Below are positions 17,806 through 27,022 of a stretch of DNA of 64,000 nucleotides, in pieces. The stretch covers positions 1 through 64,000 of the forward strand of contig VGJS01000001.1 of assembly GCA_016867395.1 (NCBI GenBank), in the 5' to 3' direction. Position 1 is the first letter of the stretch; each line of letters starts with the position of its first letter. Origin of the DNA: Candidatus Handelsmanbacteria bacterium (GTDB taxonomy: Bacteria; Latescibacterota; UBA2968; UBA8231). The translations under genes and the position numbers were made by a program. The notes under the pieces were generated by a model. That model ran no database searches, was not told the DNA's origin, and was given only the letters and a program-made list of their open reading frames with translations.

Positions 17806-18677
17806 GAATCCTCAACTTCGGCTCCCTCAACATCGACCACGTTTACCAGGTCGAGCACATCGTTCGCCCCGGCGAGACCCTGCCCAGCGCCTCCTACCAG
17901 GTCTTTGCCGGCGGCAAGGGAGCCAACCAGTCCGCGGCCCTGGCCAAAGCCGGCGCTGCGGTCTTCCACGCCGGCCGGGTCGGTCCAGAGGGTGGTTGGC
18001 TGGTCGAGAAACTGGCCGGGTTGGGCGCGGACATGCGCTACACCGTGGAGGACCAGGCCCCTACGGGCCATGCACTCATCCAGGTGGACCCCCAGGGCCG
18101 CAACGCCATTGTGCTCTTTCCCGGCTGCAACCAGCGCCTCGATGAGGCCCAGATCGACTCCACCCTGGCGGATTTTGGGTCGGGGGACCTGCTCCTGCTC
18201 CAGAACGAGGTCAACCAACTCCCCCACCTGATGCGCCGGGCCAGGGACCGCGGCTTGCGGATCTGCTTCAATCCCGCCCCCTTTACGCCACCGGTGCAGG
18301 AGTACCCCCTGGAGTTGGTGGATATCCTTGTGTTGAACGAAGTCGAAGGGGAGGGGTTGAGCGGAAAGCAAGAGCCGAGGGGCGTGGTCGAGGCGCTGGT
18401 CAGGCGATATCCCCGCGCCAGCATCGTCCTCACGCTGGGGGCGGAGGGGGTGCTGTACTCCTCGCCCCAGGAGTGTTTTCACGTCCCCGCCCAACAGGTG
18501 CAGGCCGTGGACACCACCGCGGCGGGGGATACCTTTATTGGGTATTTTTTGGTCGGCCTGGCCGCCGGCCAAGCCCCGCGCCAAGCCGCCCAGCGGGCCT
18601 GCCGCGCCGCCGCCCTCTGCGTAGGCCAGCCAGGGGCGATGGATTCGATTCCAGGGAAAGAGGAACTCGGCCCCTGA
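17802..18677 (+). CDS. PfkB-family sugar kinase (ribokinase-like)
   Basis: A sugar kinase of 291 residues. The N-terminal FGSLNIDHVYQV and GGKGANQSAALAKAGAAV are PfkB signature 1, and VDTTAAGDTFIGYF is signature 2 with the catalytic aspartate in GD. It begins with GTG at 17802, overlapping the aldolase stop by 4 bases, so the kinase and aldolase are likely made together. Ribokinase is the closest familiar type; the natural sugar is unknown. Confidence 0.88.
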   Translation: MRILNFGSLNIDHVYQVEHIVRPGETLPSASYQVFAGGKGANQSAALAKAGAAVFHAGRVGPEGGWLVEKLAGLGADMRYTVEDQAPTGHALIQVDPQGRNAIVLFPGCNQRLDEAQIDSTLADFGSGDLLLLQNEVNQLPHLMRRARDRGLRICFNPAPFTPPVQEYPLELVDILVLNEVEGEGLSGKQEPRGVVEALVRRYPRASIVLTLGAEGVLYSSPQECFHVPAQQVQAVDTTAAGDTFIGYFLVGLAAGQAPRQAAQRACRAAALCVGQPGAMDSIPGKEELGP

Positions 18678-18686
18678 GGGCCAGGG

Positions 18687-21600
18687 TCACCGCACCAATA
18701 CCCCCCCCCGCACCTGCACCGACCTGCCCCATTCCGCCCAAAACAGATAGACCCCCGTCGCCGCCAGCCGCCCGGTCTCGTCCCGCCCGTCCCATATCAG
18801 GACCTGCCGGCCGGCCGCCAAGGGGCCGCGGTAGAGCCGCCGAACCCGCTGTCCCAGCAGGTCGAACACCGCGATCTCAACCTCTGCCCCTGCCTCCGGC
18901 ACCTGGACGGGGACAGCCACGGCGCTGTTGAAGGGGTTGGGGAAAACCGGACCCAGCGCCCACGCCTGGGGCCGCACCGGCGAGAGCGCCACGGCGGTCT
19001 GGGTCTGGGGATCGGCAATCTCGACCGGCCCGAAACCTCCGGCATAGTCCAGCGATCCTTCCCCGTTGCCTAAGAAGACCTCCAGCGCATAGCTCCCGAC
19101 CTGGTCGCTGCCAAGGGAAAGGGTCTGGGCGAAACGGCCGCCCTCTACCTCGGCGAAGAAACTCAGGGTGTCCGGCCCGGCAAAGCGCAGGAGCACCTGG
19201 GTGTGTCCTGGGTCCAGCACCTGGGCTTCGACCGGGTACTCCTGTCCGGTCAGGTAGCGGCCCGGCAGCAGACGCACAAAGTGTAATCCGGGGATGTAGT
19301 CGGGCGGCACGAACACCTGGGGCTCGAAGCCTGCCGGCAGGGGGATCAAGAAGGCCCTGGCCCCGGCCCGTGGGTCCACCCGGCCAGCGACCTCTCCCCC
19401 CCCGTGGACCTTGACCAGCGCGATCCCCCTGGGCCGCAGGGAGCCGCGCAGCGCTGGGCCGCCGGCGCGGTGCTCTGGAGCGAAAGGCAGGGGATAGCCC
19501 CGATCCTCGCCGGCCCGCAGCAAGGGGCTTTGGTACTCGAAGCGCGGGTGGGGGAACAACTCCAGGCCGCTTAGGTATAGCTGGACCGCCCATCCCCCCA
19601 TTAGGGCCGGGAAAGCCTCACCGGTGGCCCGCTCGACGTTGTCTCGGTCAGCCAGGCCGGTGTTGACCAGGCGCAGCACCACCCCCTGCCCCAGTCGGTC
19701 GGCCAGGCTGCGGACAAAGAGGTAGGCGGCTCCCCGCTTGCGCCGGTCGAGCAGGGCCTCCCCTGCCAGGCCTACCACCGAAGGCTCGGCGAGGAAGGCA
19801 GCCACCAGTTGCCCTTGCCCGGAGGCGGCGTAATCGGCAACCAGATCCTCGGCCAGGTGGGAGAGCCCTTCGTTGAGCCAGTTGCTCTCGCCTTCGCCGC
19901 CGCGCACCAGCACATGCTGGTTGAAATTTACCAGATGCTGGAATTCGTGGACCAGCAGGGAGCGGTATTCCCTTGCCGGCCGCGAGGGGGAGAGGAACAT
20001 CAGATCCGCCTCGTCCCCGGTGCCTCCCAGGTCGCGGGGCAGGGCAGAGACCGCAGAGAAGAACCCCGCCAAGCCCCCCACCTGATCCACCAGCGGGGTG
20101 AAGAGGAGGCTCACCCTGCCATCCCCGTCCACATCTGAGGGCAAACCGAAGCGGCTGCCGATCAGCCCGTAATCCTCCCCACTAAACTGCGCCAGCACCT
20201 CCTCGACCAAAGCCTGATCCGGGGCCGGAACCCCTTCCTGCACCCAGGCCAGGGCCCTTGGCGCCAGCGCCGTCAGCCGGGCCTGCACTACCTGTTGCCG
20301 CACCTGCCCGAACTCGGGGAAGACAAAGCTCCTGCGCTGCCCCACCTCGGGCTCGGCCAGGGCGGGTTTGGCCGCCGGCAACGGCCGCCCACCCAAGCGC
20401 AGCGCCAGGGCCCGTTCCTGCTCGCGCAGGAATCCCTCCAGTAACTCGCGGTCCTCGGGAGGGGCCGGAATGACCACCGGCTTGGCCAAGGCTCCGCCCA
20501 GAGCAAAGGGGTAGACCGCCGCACTGTCCTCTTCCCCTTCCTCGGTGGCGCAGAGCACCAGCAGATGATCCTGACCCTTGCCCTGCACCTGGAAACGACC
20601 CTCGGCGTCGATCCTCAGCACGCGCAGCGCCACGGGTGGCTCCCCGGCTTTAAGGCCCCGGAGCGCCACCACCGCCACTGGCTGGGCAGGGTCGCTGCTG
20701 TGAAGGCGCAACACCCCCTCCCCGACTGACTCGCCGACCAGGCGCAAACCCACCTGGGCAGAGGCCCCAACCTCCAGGCGCTCTGGGGGCGGCCGCAACA
20801 GAAAGGGCCCCTCCACCTCGCAGCGGAGTCCCTCCAGGGCGGCGTCGCCCAGGTTTGCTACCGGCAGAACAACCTCCTCGCCGGGCCCCAGCCCCAGGGC
20901 CAGGGCGCCCAACTCCAGCCGGGGGGCCGGCGCACGCACCCCTTCCACCCAGAACTCCCCAGCCAGCACCCCCTGCCCCCCCGCATCCTCGGTCACCACC
21001 CGCAGCAGCAACGGGCCCAACTCCTCCCCCCTCAGGCGCAGAGGCAGGGAGAAGCGCCCCTCGTCGAGCCCCACGCGGACCACCCGCACCACCGCCCCCT
21101 CCACCTCAATCCTCATTCCCCGCACCCCCTGCTCCACCGCGCCGGACAGGGCGATCCCCCGCCCCACCGGCAGCCGGGCGGACAGGGGCTGGTCGAGGCG
21201 CAGGCCGGCGAAATACCCCCTGGGGATCAGCACCGGCCCCGTCCCCCGCCGCACCTCCACCTCGAATCCGCCCAGATAGGCCAGGCTGGTCTGACCTGCC
21301 CCACCCAGGTACAGGGCAAGTCGGTAGCGCCCGATCTCCTCGTGCCGGAACACCTGCTCGCCGATGAAGCGGTCCCCGCGCAAGGGCAGATAGAACCGCT
21401 TCTCCTCCCCCCCGTCCAGCGGGGCAAAGACCCACAGCAACTGGCCGTCCTCAAGTAGGGGATCGCTGATGCGGCCGGCCAGCAGCAGCGCCTCGCCGCT
21501 GCTGAACTGGATGGCGAAGGGGGTGTCAAGCACCACCTTGGGGAAGAAGTCCTCTGGCAGGCGGACCGCCCCGCTGCCCAGGCCGATCTCCATCCCCTCG

Positions 21601-21944
21601 TACACCCCGATGAAACCCATTTGCGTTTCCCCAGGCCCGCCGAGGTACACCTCCAGATCATAGGTGCCAGACTGGTCGTGACCAAAGATCTGATACCCGG
21701 CGAAACGCGGGCCATCGAGGTTGAGGAAAAGCTGGAATGGCTCCTCCCCAGTGCGGGGCACAAAATTGAAGAGGATCTGGCCATCCGCCTTGTCACGGTC
21801 GCGGATGGTGCCTTTGAGAGGCAGAGCCTCGCCGGTGAGGTATTGAACGCTGAGGGGGGCATCCAACTCCACCCCCAGGGCCGAGGCGGGGATGGTGGCC
21901 CCCCAGGCCGGGGCTGTTAACAGGAGCGCGGCGAGGAGGATCAT
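18687..21944 (-). CDS. Secreted zinc metalloprotease with C-terminal type IX sorting domain
   Basis: A 1085-residue exported protein. Signal peptide MILLAALLLTAPAWG; two or more related beta-rich repeats in the first 270 residues (SVQYLTGEALPLKGTI and AIQFSSGEALLLAGRI, each ending YLGGxGxT); then a zinc site HEFQH at about H666-H670 and NWLNEGLSHLAED with the third ligand, like M30 hyicolysin-type peptidases. The C-terminus (about the last 95 residues) has GPVFPNPFNSAVAVPVQVP and FDLLGQRVRRLY, a FlgD/type IX sorting-like domain. ATG at 21944 overlaps the hupE-like stop by 4 bases. Target proteins are unknown. Confidence 0.8.
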   Translation of the reverse strand: MILLAALLLTAPAWGATIPASALGVELDAPLSVQYLTGEALPLKGTIRDRDKADGQILFNFVPRTGEEPFQLFLNLDGPRFAGYQIFGHDQSGTYDLEVYLGGPGETQMGFIGVYEGMEIGLGSGAVRLPEDFFPKVVLDTPFAIQFSSGEALLLAGRISDPLLEDGQLLWVFAPLDGGEEKRFYLPLRGDRFIGEQVFRHEEIGRYRLALYLGGAGQTSLAYLGGFEVEVRRGTGPVLIPRGYFAGLRLDQPLSARLPVGRGIALSGAVEQGVRGMRIEVEGAVVRVVRVGLDEGRFSLPLRLRGEELGPLLLRVVTEDAGGQGVLAGEFWVEGVRAPAPRLELGALALGLGPGEEVVLPVANLGDAALEGLRCEVEGPFLLRPPPERLEVGASAQVGLRLVGESVGEGVLRLHSSDPAQPVAVVALRGLKAGEPPVALRVLRIDAEGRFQVQGKGQDHLLVLCATEEGEEDSAAVYPFALGGALAKPVVIPAPPEDRELLEGFLREQERALALRLGGRPLPAAKPALAEPEVGQRRSFVFPEFGQVRQQVVQARLTALAPRALAWVQEGVPAPDQALVEEVLAQFSGEDYGLIGSRFGLPSDVDGDGRVSLLFTPLVDQVGGLAGFFSAVSALPRDLGGTGDEADLMFLSPSRPAREYRSLLVHEFQHLVNFNQHVLVRGGEGESNWLNEGLSHLAEDLVADYAASGQGQLVAAFLAEPSVVGLAGEALLDRRKRGAAYLFVRSLADRLGQGVVLRLVNTGLADRDNVERATGEAFPALMGGWAVQLYLSGLELFPHPRFEYQSPLLRAGEDRGYPLPFAPEHRAGGPALRGSLRPRGIALVKVHGGGEVAGRVDPRAGARAFLIPLPAGFEPQVFVPPDYIPGLHFVRLLPGRYLTGQEYPVEAQVLDPGHTQVLLRFAGPDTLSFFAEVEGGRFAQTLSLGSDQVGSYALEVFLGNGEGSLDYAGGFGPVEIADPQTQTAVALSPVRPQAWALGPVFPNPFNSAVAVPVQVPEAGAEVEIAVFDLLGQRVRRLYRGPLAAGRQVLIWDGRDETGRLAATGVYLFWAEWGRSVQVRGGVLVR

Positions 21945-23020
21945 ATGGGCATGAACTCCAGGTCCAGAACCCGCTCGGCCAACCAGCCCAGGCCCAATAG
22001 CAGGATGAGGCCCGATACCCCCCAGACCACCTGGCGGCGGTACACGCTGCGGCCGGCCCACAGGGTCAGGGGAAAGAGCAGGGCGACGATGCAGAGTTGC
22101 CCTAGCTCCACCCCCACGTTGAAGGCCAGGAGGGAAGCGACCAACCCCTCGGTGGGCAGACCTAGCTCCCGCAGCACATTGGCGAAGCCGAAGCCGTGGA
22201 CCAGGCCAAAGACGAAACTGAGCACCCAGCGGTAGTCGGTGCGATAAAACCAGAAGTTTTCGACCGCCACGTACACGATGCTCAGGGCGATGCCCGCCTC
22301 CACCAGGCGCGAGGGCAGCTCCACCACCTGCAAGGCCGCCAGGATCAGGGTGATGCTGTGGGCTAGGGTGAAGGCGGTGACGATTTTGACCAGGTTGAGC
22401 AGGCGACCTCCCACGATGATGAGGGCCAGCAAAAAGCAGATGTGGTCGTAGCCTAGGAAAATGTGCTCGACCCCCAGGACCAGAAACTCCCAGACCTGGG
22501 CCAGCAGGTCGGCCGGCTCGCTGATCACAAAGCGGTGGTGCGGCGCGTCCCGCGAGAACACCGCCTGGAGCAGGGGTTTATCGGGCACCAGCACCTTGGC
22601 GAGGTTTTTGTGGTTATTCCCCAACTCGGCCACGAAGCCTAGTTCCAGGTCCAGGGTACGCGGCAAATGCCGGATCGGGGCGACGAAATAGAGTTGGAGG
22701 AAGACATTGCCGTCCTGGTCCGAGCTGAACTCCGTGCCGCTATCCGCCAGCGGCACTTCCCCGCTGTCCACTGCCACGCGGAGGCCCTGGCGGACCCGCT
22801 CGCGCACCGCGGGTGCCCCCGTGAGGGCTTCGTCGCGCCAGATAAAGCCATCGGCATTCTGGTCGAGACCGTAGTAGCGGGTCAGGTCTGCCTCGTCGAT
22901 GGCCAGCATCACCTTAAGGGTGTCGGCGTAGGTCAGCACGGTGGTGTAGCTGGTGTTGATCTGGTGGGCGCGTGCGCCCACCGCCAGGAGCAGAAAGGCC
23001 GGGAGGAAGATTCTGATCAT
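21941..23020 (-). CDS. HupE/UreJ-family membrane protein
   Basis: A 359-residue protein: signal peptide (MIRIFLPAFLLLAVGARA), a soluble N-terminal domain of about 170 residues with a possible EF-hand-like loop (DQNADGFIWRDE), then about six membrane helices with the HupE pattern GVEHIFLGYDHICFLLAL, FTLAHSITL and LVHGFGFANVL. The histidines in the helices suggest a metal or redox role; the family is poorly understood. Start at 23020 overlaps the cytochrome stop by 4 bases, and its stop overlaps the protease start, so the three genes form one coupled unit. Confidence 0.85.
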   Translation of the reverse strand: MIRIFLPAFLLLAVGARAHQINTSYTTVLTYADTLKVMLAIDEADLTRYYGLDQNADGFIWRDEALTGAPAVRERVRQGLRVAVDSGEVPLADSGTEFSSDQDGNVFLQLYFVAPIRHLPRTLDLELGFVAELGNNHKNLAKVLVPDKPLLQAVFSRDAPHHRFVISEPADLLAQVWEFLVLGVEHIFLGYDHICFLLALIIVGGRLLNLVKIVTAFTLAHSITLILAALQVVELPSRLVEAGIALSIVYVAVENFWFYRTDYRWVLSFVFGLVHGFGFANVLRELGLPTEGLVASLLAFNVGVELGQLCIVALLFPLTLWAGRSVYRRQVVWGVSGLILLLGLGWLAERVLDLEFMPI

Positions 23021-23388
23021 CGGGATTGGAGGGACTGGACAAAGAGGGCCAGGTGATGCCGGTCCTCGGATCGGATGTTGGGGAAGGCAGGCATCACCCC
23101 GCGGCTGTCGTGTAAGCCCTTCTCGATGGTCTCCTCGATCTGAGCCAAACCAGGCCCCCGCCGGTAGGCCGACGGGTCGGCGAAATCGCGGGGTTTGGAG
23201 CTCAGGTTGCGGGCCACGGGGCCATCCCCACGCCCTTCGTTGCCGTGGCAGACGTTGCAGCCGTTGGCGAGATACAGTTTGCGGCCCAGGGAAACCGGGT
23301 CCCCGGCCTGGTCCGCTTCCCCCCCCTGGCCGCAGCCGGCCATCGCCCCCAGGCACAAAAGTGCCGGCCACAGGCGCCTCCAGCGCAT
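23017..23388 (-). CDS. Mono-haem cytochrome c lipoprotein
   Basis: A 123-residue cytochrome c. The N-terminus has a hydrophobic signal ending in a lipobox-like MAGC, so it is probably lipid-anchored. The single haem site is CNVCH, and the distal methionine is likely in RGVMPAFPNI, as in class I cytochromes. ATG at 23388 has GAGGAG 6 bases upstream (GTG at 23394 is less likely). It overlaps the HupE-family gene by 4 bases. Partner of an unknown electron-transfer step linked to the HupE-like protein. Confidence 0.85.
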   Translation of the reverse strand: MRWRRLWPALLCLGAMAGCGQGGEADQAGDPVSLGRKLYLANGCNVCHGNEGRGDGPVARNLSSKPRDFADPSAYRRGPGLAQIEETIEKGLHDSRGVMPAFPNIRSEDRHHLALFVQSLQSR

Positions 23389-23473
23389 ACACACTCCTCA
23401 GGTAGATTTTGGGTTATTAGGTTTTGGATCATAAAGATAGGAAAGGCCGGGAGCGCCGGCCATCGGGGATGGG

Positions 23474-24850
23474 TCAGGGGGCGGTCTGGAGGGTGAAGCC
23501 GAAGGTGGTCCCCTGCCCCAGGGCGCTGGAAACCCAGAGCTGCTCCCCGTGGACCTCGAAGACGTGCCGCACGATGGACAAACCCAGGCCCGTGCCACCC
23601 AGGGCTCGGGAGCGGCCCCTGTCCACGCAGTAGAAGCGCTCAAAGACCCGCCGCAGCTCCGTGGCGGGGATGCCGATACCACTGTCGGCGACCACCAGGG
23701 CCACGCGCCGCGCCCCGGCCTGGCCGGGCAGGATCTCGACCCGCTCGGCCCCCTCTGCCGGTGCCGGCACCCTCCCAGGATCTCCGGACCACACCCGCAC
23801 CCATCCCCCCTCGGCGGTGTACTTGACGGCGTTGTCCAGCAGGTTGATCAGAGCCTGCTCGACCAGGCGGCGGTCAAATAGGGCCGCCAGCTCGGGGGCG
23901 ATCTCCACCTCGACGCGCAGCCTCTTGGCCGCGGCCGCCTGGGACACCGCGCTCAGACAGGCCTCGACCAGGCTGCGCACCCGGCAACTCTCCTTGTGCA
24001 CCTCCAACTGCTCGGATTCAAGGCGGACGAGGTTGAGCAGATCGTCGAGGAGCCGGGTCAGACGCCCGGCGTGGTCGTCGATGATGCCAACGAAACGGGC
24101 CGTGGCCTGCGGGTCCTGCAAGGCCCCGTCAGCCAGGGTCTCGGCACATCCTTTGATCGCGGTAAGGGGGGTGCGGAGTTCGTGGGAGACATTGGCGACA
24201 AAATCCTTGCGCATCCTTTCGAGGCGGCGGATCCTGGTGAGGTCGTAGAAGAGGGCCACCACCCCCTGGCCCTGCCCCTCGCGGCAGATGGGCACGGCCT
24301 GCACCTCCAACTGCCTGCCGCCGGGCAGGCTCAACTGGCGGGTCTCCGGCCTCCCCTGGCTTAGGGCCAGGTCGATGGCCTCCTGGGCCTGAGCGTTGCG
24401 GGCCACCTCCGGGAGCAGGTTTCCCTCCAGGGGCGGTTGCAAACCAAAAAACTCGATGAGGGCGCGGTTGGCCAGGACCACCCGCCCCTGCGGGTCCACC
24501 ACTACGATACCGGCGGCCACGTTGTCGAGCAGGGCCCCCAGCCGCAGTTGCTCCGATTGGAGTTGGGCCAGTTGGTGCTGCCGCGACTCGCCCAACTCCT
24601 CGAGGGCGACCCCCAGGCTGCGCAGGGGGGCCGGCACCCAGACCCGCCCCGACTCCCCGCTGGCCAGGGCCCGGATCTCCTCGCCCACCTTGCGCAGCGT
24701 GCGGCCCCACAGCCAGGCGTGTGCCGCGCTGTACGCGGCGGCCAGGCCCAGCAGCCCCAGCCCCAGCCAGGTGCCCGAAAACACCGCTCCCAGCGCCAGC
24801 CCACCGCCGGCGAAGGCCACCGGCAGCAACCAGCCCCAGGCCCGGTCCAT
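23474..24850 (-). CDS. phoR: Phosphate-regulon sensor histidine kinase
   Basis: A 458-residue kinase. Two N-terminal membrane helices with almost no periplasmic loop, a PAS domain (about 100-200; LLDNVAAGIVVVDPQGRVVLAN), HisKA with the phospho-acceptor H223 in NVSHELRTPLTAI, and HATPase_c with the N box LINLLDNAVKY, SGIGIP and GGTGLGLSI. This is the PhoR build, which senses phosphate through PstSCAB and PhoU. The start ATG (24850) directly adjoins the phoB stop (24851), and phoU, pst genes follow on the same strand. Confidence 0.92.
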   Translation of the reverse strand: MDRAWGWLLPVAFAGGGLALGAVFSGTWLGLGLLGLAAAYSAAHAWLWGRTLRKVGEEIRALASGESGRVWVPAPLRSLGVALEELGESRQHQLAQLQSEQLRLGALLDNVAAGIVVVDPQGRVVLANRALIEFFGLQPPLEGNLLPEVARNAQAQEAIDLALSQGRPETRQLSLPGGRQLEVQAVPICREGQGQGVVALFYDLTRIRRLERMRKDFVANVSHELRTPLTAIKGCAETLADGALQDPQATARFVGIIDDHAGRLTRLLDDLLNLVRLESEQLEVHKESCRVRSLVEACLSAVSQAAAAKRLRVEVEIAPELAALFDRRLVEQALINLLDNAVKYTAEGGWVRVWSGDPGRVPAPAEGAERVEILPGQAGARRVALVVADSGIGIPATELRRVFERFYCVDRGRSRALGGTGLGLSIVRHVFEVHGEQLWVSSALGQGTTFGFTLQTAP

Positions 24851-25546
24851 TTAGCCGGCCTCCCGGCGGAACCGGTACCCCACCCCGCGCACCGTCTCCA
24901 CCCAGTCGCAAGCCTCGCCCAGCTTCTCACGCAGGCGGCGGATATGGGTGTCCACGGTGCGGCCGTACCCGCTGAACTGGTAGCCCCAGACCACCTCAAG
25001 CAACTCGTCGCGGCTCTGCACCCGACCCCGGCGTTGCACCAGGGTGTGGAGCAGGCGGAACTCGGTAGCCGTCAGCTCCACCGGGCGTCCCGCCACCGCC
25101 ACCTCGTGGGCGCCAGGGTCGATGGCCAAGGAGCCGATCTGGATGCGATCCTCCGCCCCCGGCTCCTCGGGACGGCCGGCCCCCCGGCGGAGGATGGCCT
25201 TGATGCGCAGCACCAGCTCGCGGGGGGAGAAGGGCTTGGCCACGTAGTCGTCGGCCCCCAGCTCGAGGCCGACGATGCGGTCCACCTCCTCGGCCTTGGC
25301 GGTGAGCATCAGCACCGGCACCCGGCGCAGGGTCTCGTGCTGCTTGAGCAGGCGGCACAGCTCCAGCCCATCCATGCCGGGCAGCATCAGATCGAGCACC
25401 ACCAGGTCGGGGGGGGTTTTCTCGGCCTGGCGTAGCCCCTCCTCGCCCTCGGTGGCGGCCTCGACCTCGAAGCCGGCCTGGCGGAGGTTGTAGCTGAGTA
25501 TTTCGAGGATGTCGGGCTCGTCCTCAATTACCAGGACCCTGGCCAT
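24851..25546 (-). CDS. phoB: Phosphate-regulon response regulator
   Basis: An OmpR/PhoB-type regulator of 231 residues. The receiver domain has the acidic pair ED at 8-9, phospho-acceptor D52 in VVLDLMLPGMDG and the lysine in MLTAKAEEVD. The C-terminal winged helix (about 130-231) ends with GYGRTVDTHIRRLREKLG and the recognition region. It should bind Pho boxes, such as the candidate at 32921-32960. It lies 3 bases after phoU and is immediately followed by phoR. Confidence 0.94.
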   Translation of the reverse strand: MARVLVIEDEPDILEILSYNLRQAGFEVEAATEGEEGLRQAEKTPPDLVVLDLMLPGMDGLELCRLLKQHETLRRVPVLMLTAKAEEVDRIVGLELGADDYVAKPFSPRELVLRIKAILRRGAGRPEEPGAEDRIQIGSLAIDPGAHEVAVAGRPVELTATEFRLLHTLVQRRGRVQSRDELLEVVWGYQFSGYGRTVDTHIRRLREKLGEACDWVETVRGVGYRFRREAG

Positions 25547-25549
25547 GCC

Positions 25550-26218
25550 TCAGAGTTTCTCCTTCTGGTGGCGCACAATCCTGCTTTCGGCCAGGTAGAT
25601 GGCGTTCTCGGCGATGTTGGAAGCGTGGTCGCCGATGCGCTCCAGGTGCCGGGAGACCAGGATCAGGTACACCCCACGATCCACGGTGTCGGGCTGGCTG
25701 GTGGCGTGCATGTAGGTCAACAGCTCGCGGAAGATCTGGTCTCGCAGCAGGTCCACCTGCTCGTCAAGGGCGCAGACCTGGCGGGCCTGGACCACGTTCT
25801 TCTGCACAAAGGCGTCGAGGGCGTCCTTGACCATTTTTCGGGCGATCTCGGACATGCGCGGAATGTCGATCAGGGGCTTGAGCAGGGGCATGCTGTTGAG
25901 CACCAGGGCCCGCTGGGCGATGTTGACGGCGTTATCGTTGCAGCGCTCCAGGTCGTAGTTGATCTTGATCAGGGTGGCCAAAAGTCGCAGGTCGCTGGCC
26001 ACCGGGTGCTGGGTGGCCATCAGATTGAGGCACTGCTCCTCGATCTCCACCTCCCAGCGGTCGATGCTCTCTCCGCCCTTGATGACCTCCATGGCCAGGG
26101 CGTTGTCGCGGTTGACCAGCGAGCTGACTGCCTGGTCGATGGACTCCTCCACCGTGGCGCCCATGCGGAGGAAATTGGCCTTGAGTTCCCCCAGTTGCTG
26201 GTCGAAATGCCTCTCCAT
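25550..26218 (-). CDS. phoU: Phosphate signalling protein PhoU
   Basis: A 222-residue protein made of two PhoU repeats of three helices. The acidic metal-binding motifs appear as LERCNDNAVNIAQRA in repeat 1 and LERIGDHASNIAENA in repeat 2. PhoU links the Pst transporter to PhoR and shuts the regulon off when phosphate is plentiful. I chose the ATG at 26218 (MERHFDQQLGELK); the upstream extension is shadow sequence of pstB. Confidence 0.95.
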   Translation of the reverse strand: MERHFDQQLGELKANFLRMGATVEESIDQAVSSLVNRDNALAMEVIKGGESIDRWEVEIEEQCLNLMATQHPVASDLRLLATLIKINYDLERCNDNAVNIAQRALVLNSMPLLKPLIDIPRMSEIARKMVKDALDAFVQKNVVQARQVCALDEQVDLLRDQIFRELLTYMHATSQPDTVDRGVYLILVSRHLERIGDHASNIAENAIYLAESRIVRHQKEKL

Positions 26219-26229
26219 GTTCTGCCTCT

Positions 26230-27012
26230 TTAGCCAAAGCGGCCGGTGACGTAGTCCTCGGTCTGTTTCAGCCCGGGGTTGGTGAAGATCTTGACCGTCT
26301 TGTCGCACTCGACGAGGCGGCCCAGGTAGAAGAAGGCGGTGTAGTCGGAAACCCGCGACGCCTGCTGGAGGTTATGGGTGACGATGACGATGGTGTAGTT
26401 CTTCTTCAGCTCGGCGAGGGTTTCCTCGACCCGGCCGGTGGCGATGGGGTCCAGGGCCGAGCAGGGCTCGTCCATCAGGATCACCCGGGGCTCCACCGCC
26501 AGGGTGCGGGCGATACACAGCCGCTGCTGCTGACCCCCCGACAGGCGCAGGGCGCTGTTCGAGAGGCGGTCCTTCACCTCCTCCCACAGGGCGGCGGCCC
26601 GCAGGCTGCGCTCCACGGCCTGGTCGAGGATGCGCTGGTCCTTCTCGCCGGCGATGCGCAGGCCGTAGGCGACGTTCTCGTAGATGGACATGGGAAAGGG
26701 GTTGGACTTCTGGAAGACCATGCCCACCCGGCGGCGCAGGTCGATCACATCGCAGTCCGGGGCAAAGATGTCCTCCCCCACCACCCACACCTGTCCCCGG
26801 ATGCGGACCGAGGGGATCAGGTCGTTGAGCCGGTTGAGGCAGCGCAGCAGGGTGGACTTGCCGCACCCCGAGGGGCCGATAAAGGCGGTCACCTGGCGTT
26901 CCTGGATGGGCATGTTGATGCCGTGCAGGGCCTGGCTCTGGCCGTAGAAGAGTTCGAGGTGGTCGATCTCGACCACCGGGGGAGGAGCGGTGATGCCTTT
27001 AGTGGCGTCCAT
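26230..27012 (-). CDS. pstB: Phosphate ABC transporter ATP-binding protein
   Basis: The ATPase of the high-affinity phosphate importer, 260 residues. Walker [10 protein letters not shown], signature LSGGQQQR, Walker [14 protein letters not shown] and the PstB hallmark [18 protein letters not shown]. It sits between pstA (11 bases upstream) and phoU (11 bases downstream). Confidence 0.96.
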   Translation of the reverse strand: MDATKGITAPPPVVEIDHLELFYGQSQALHGINMPIQERQVTAFIGPSGCGKSTLLRCLNRLNDLIPSVRIRGQVWVVGEDIFAPDCDVIDLRRRVGMVFQKSNPFPMSIYENVAYGLRIAGEKDQRILDQAVERSLRAAALWEEVKDRLSNSALRLSGGQQQRLCIARTLAVEPRVILMDEPCSALDPIATGRVEETLAELKKNYTIVIVTHNLQQASRVSDYTAFFYLGRLVECDKTVKIFTNPGLKQTEDYVTGRFG

Positions 27013-27022
27013 TGAAGGCTCG

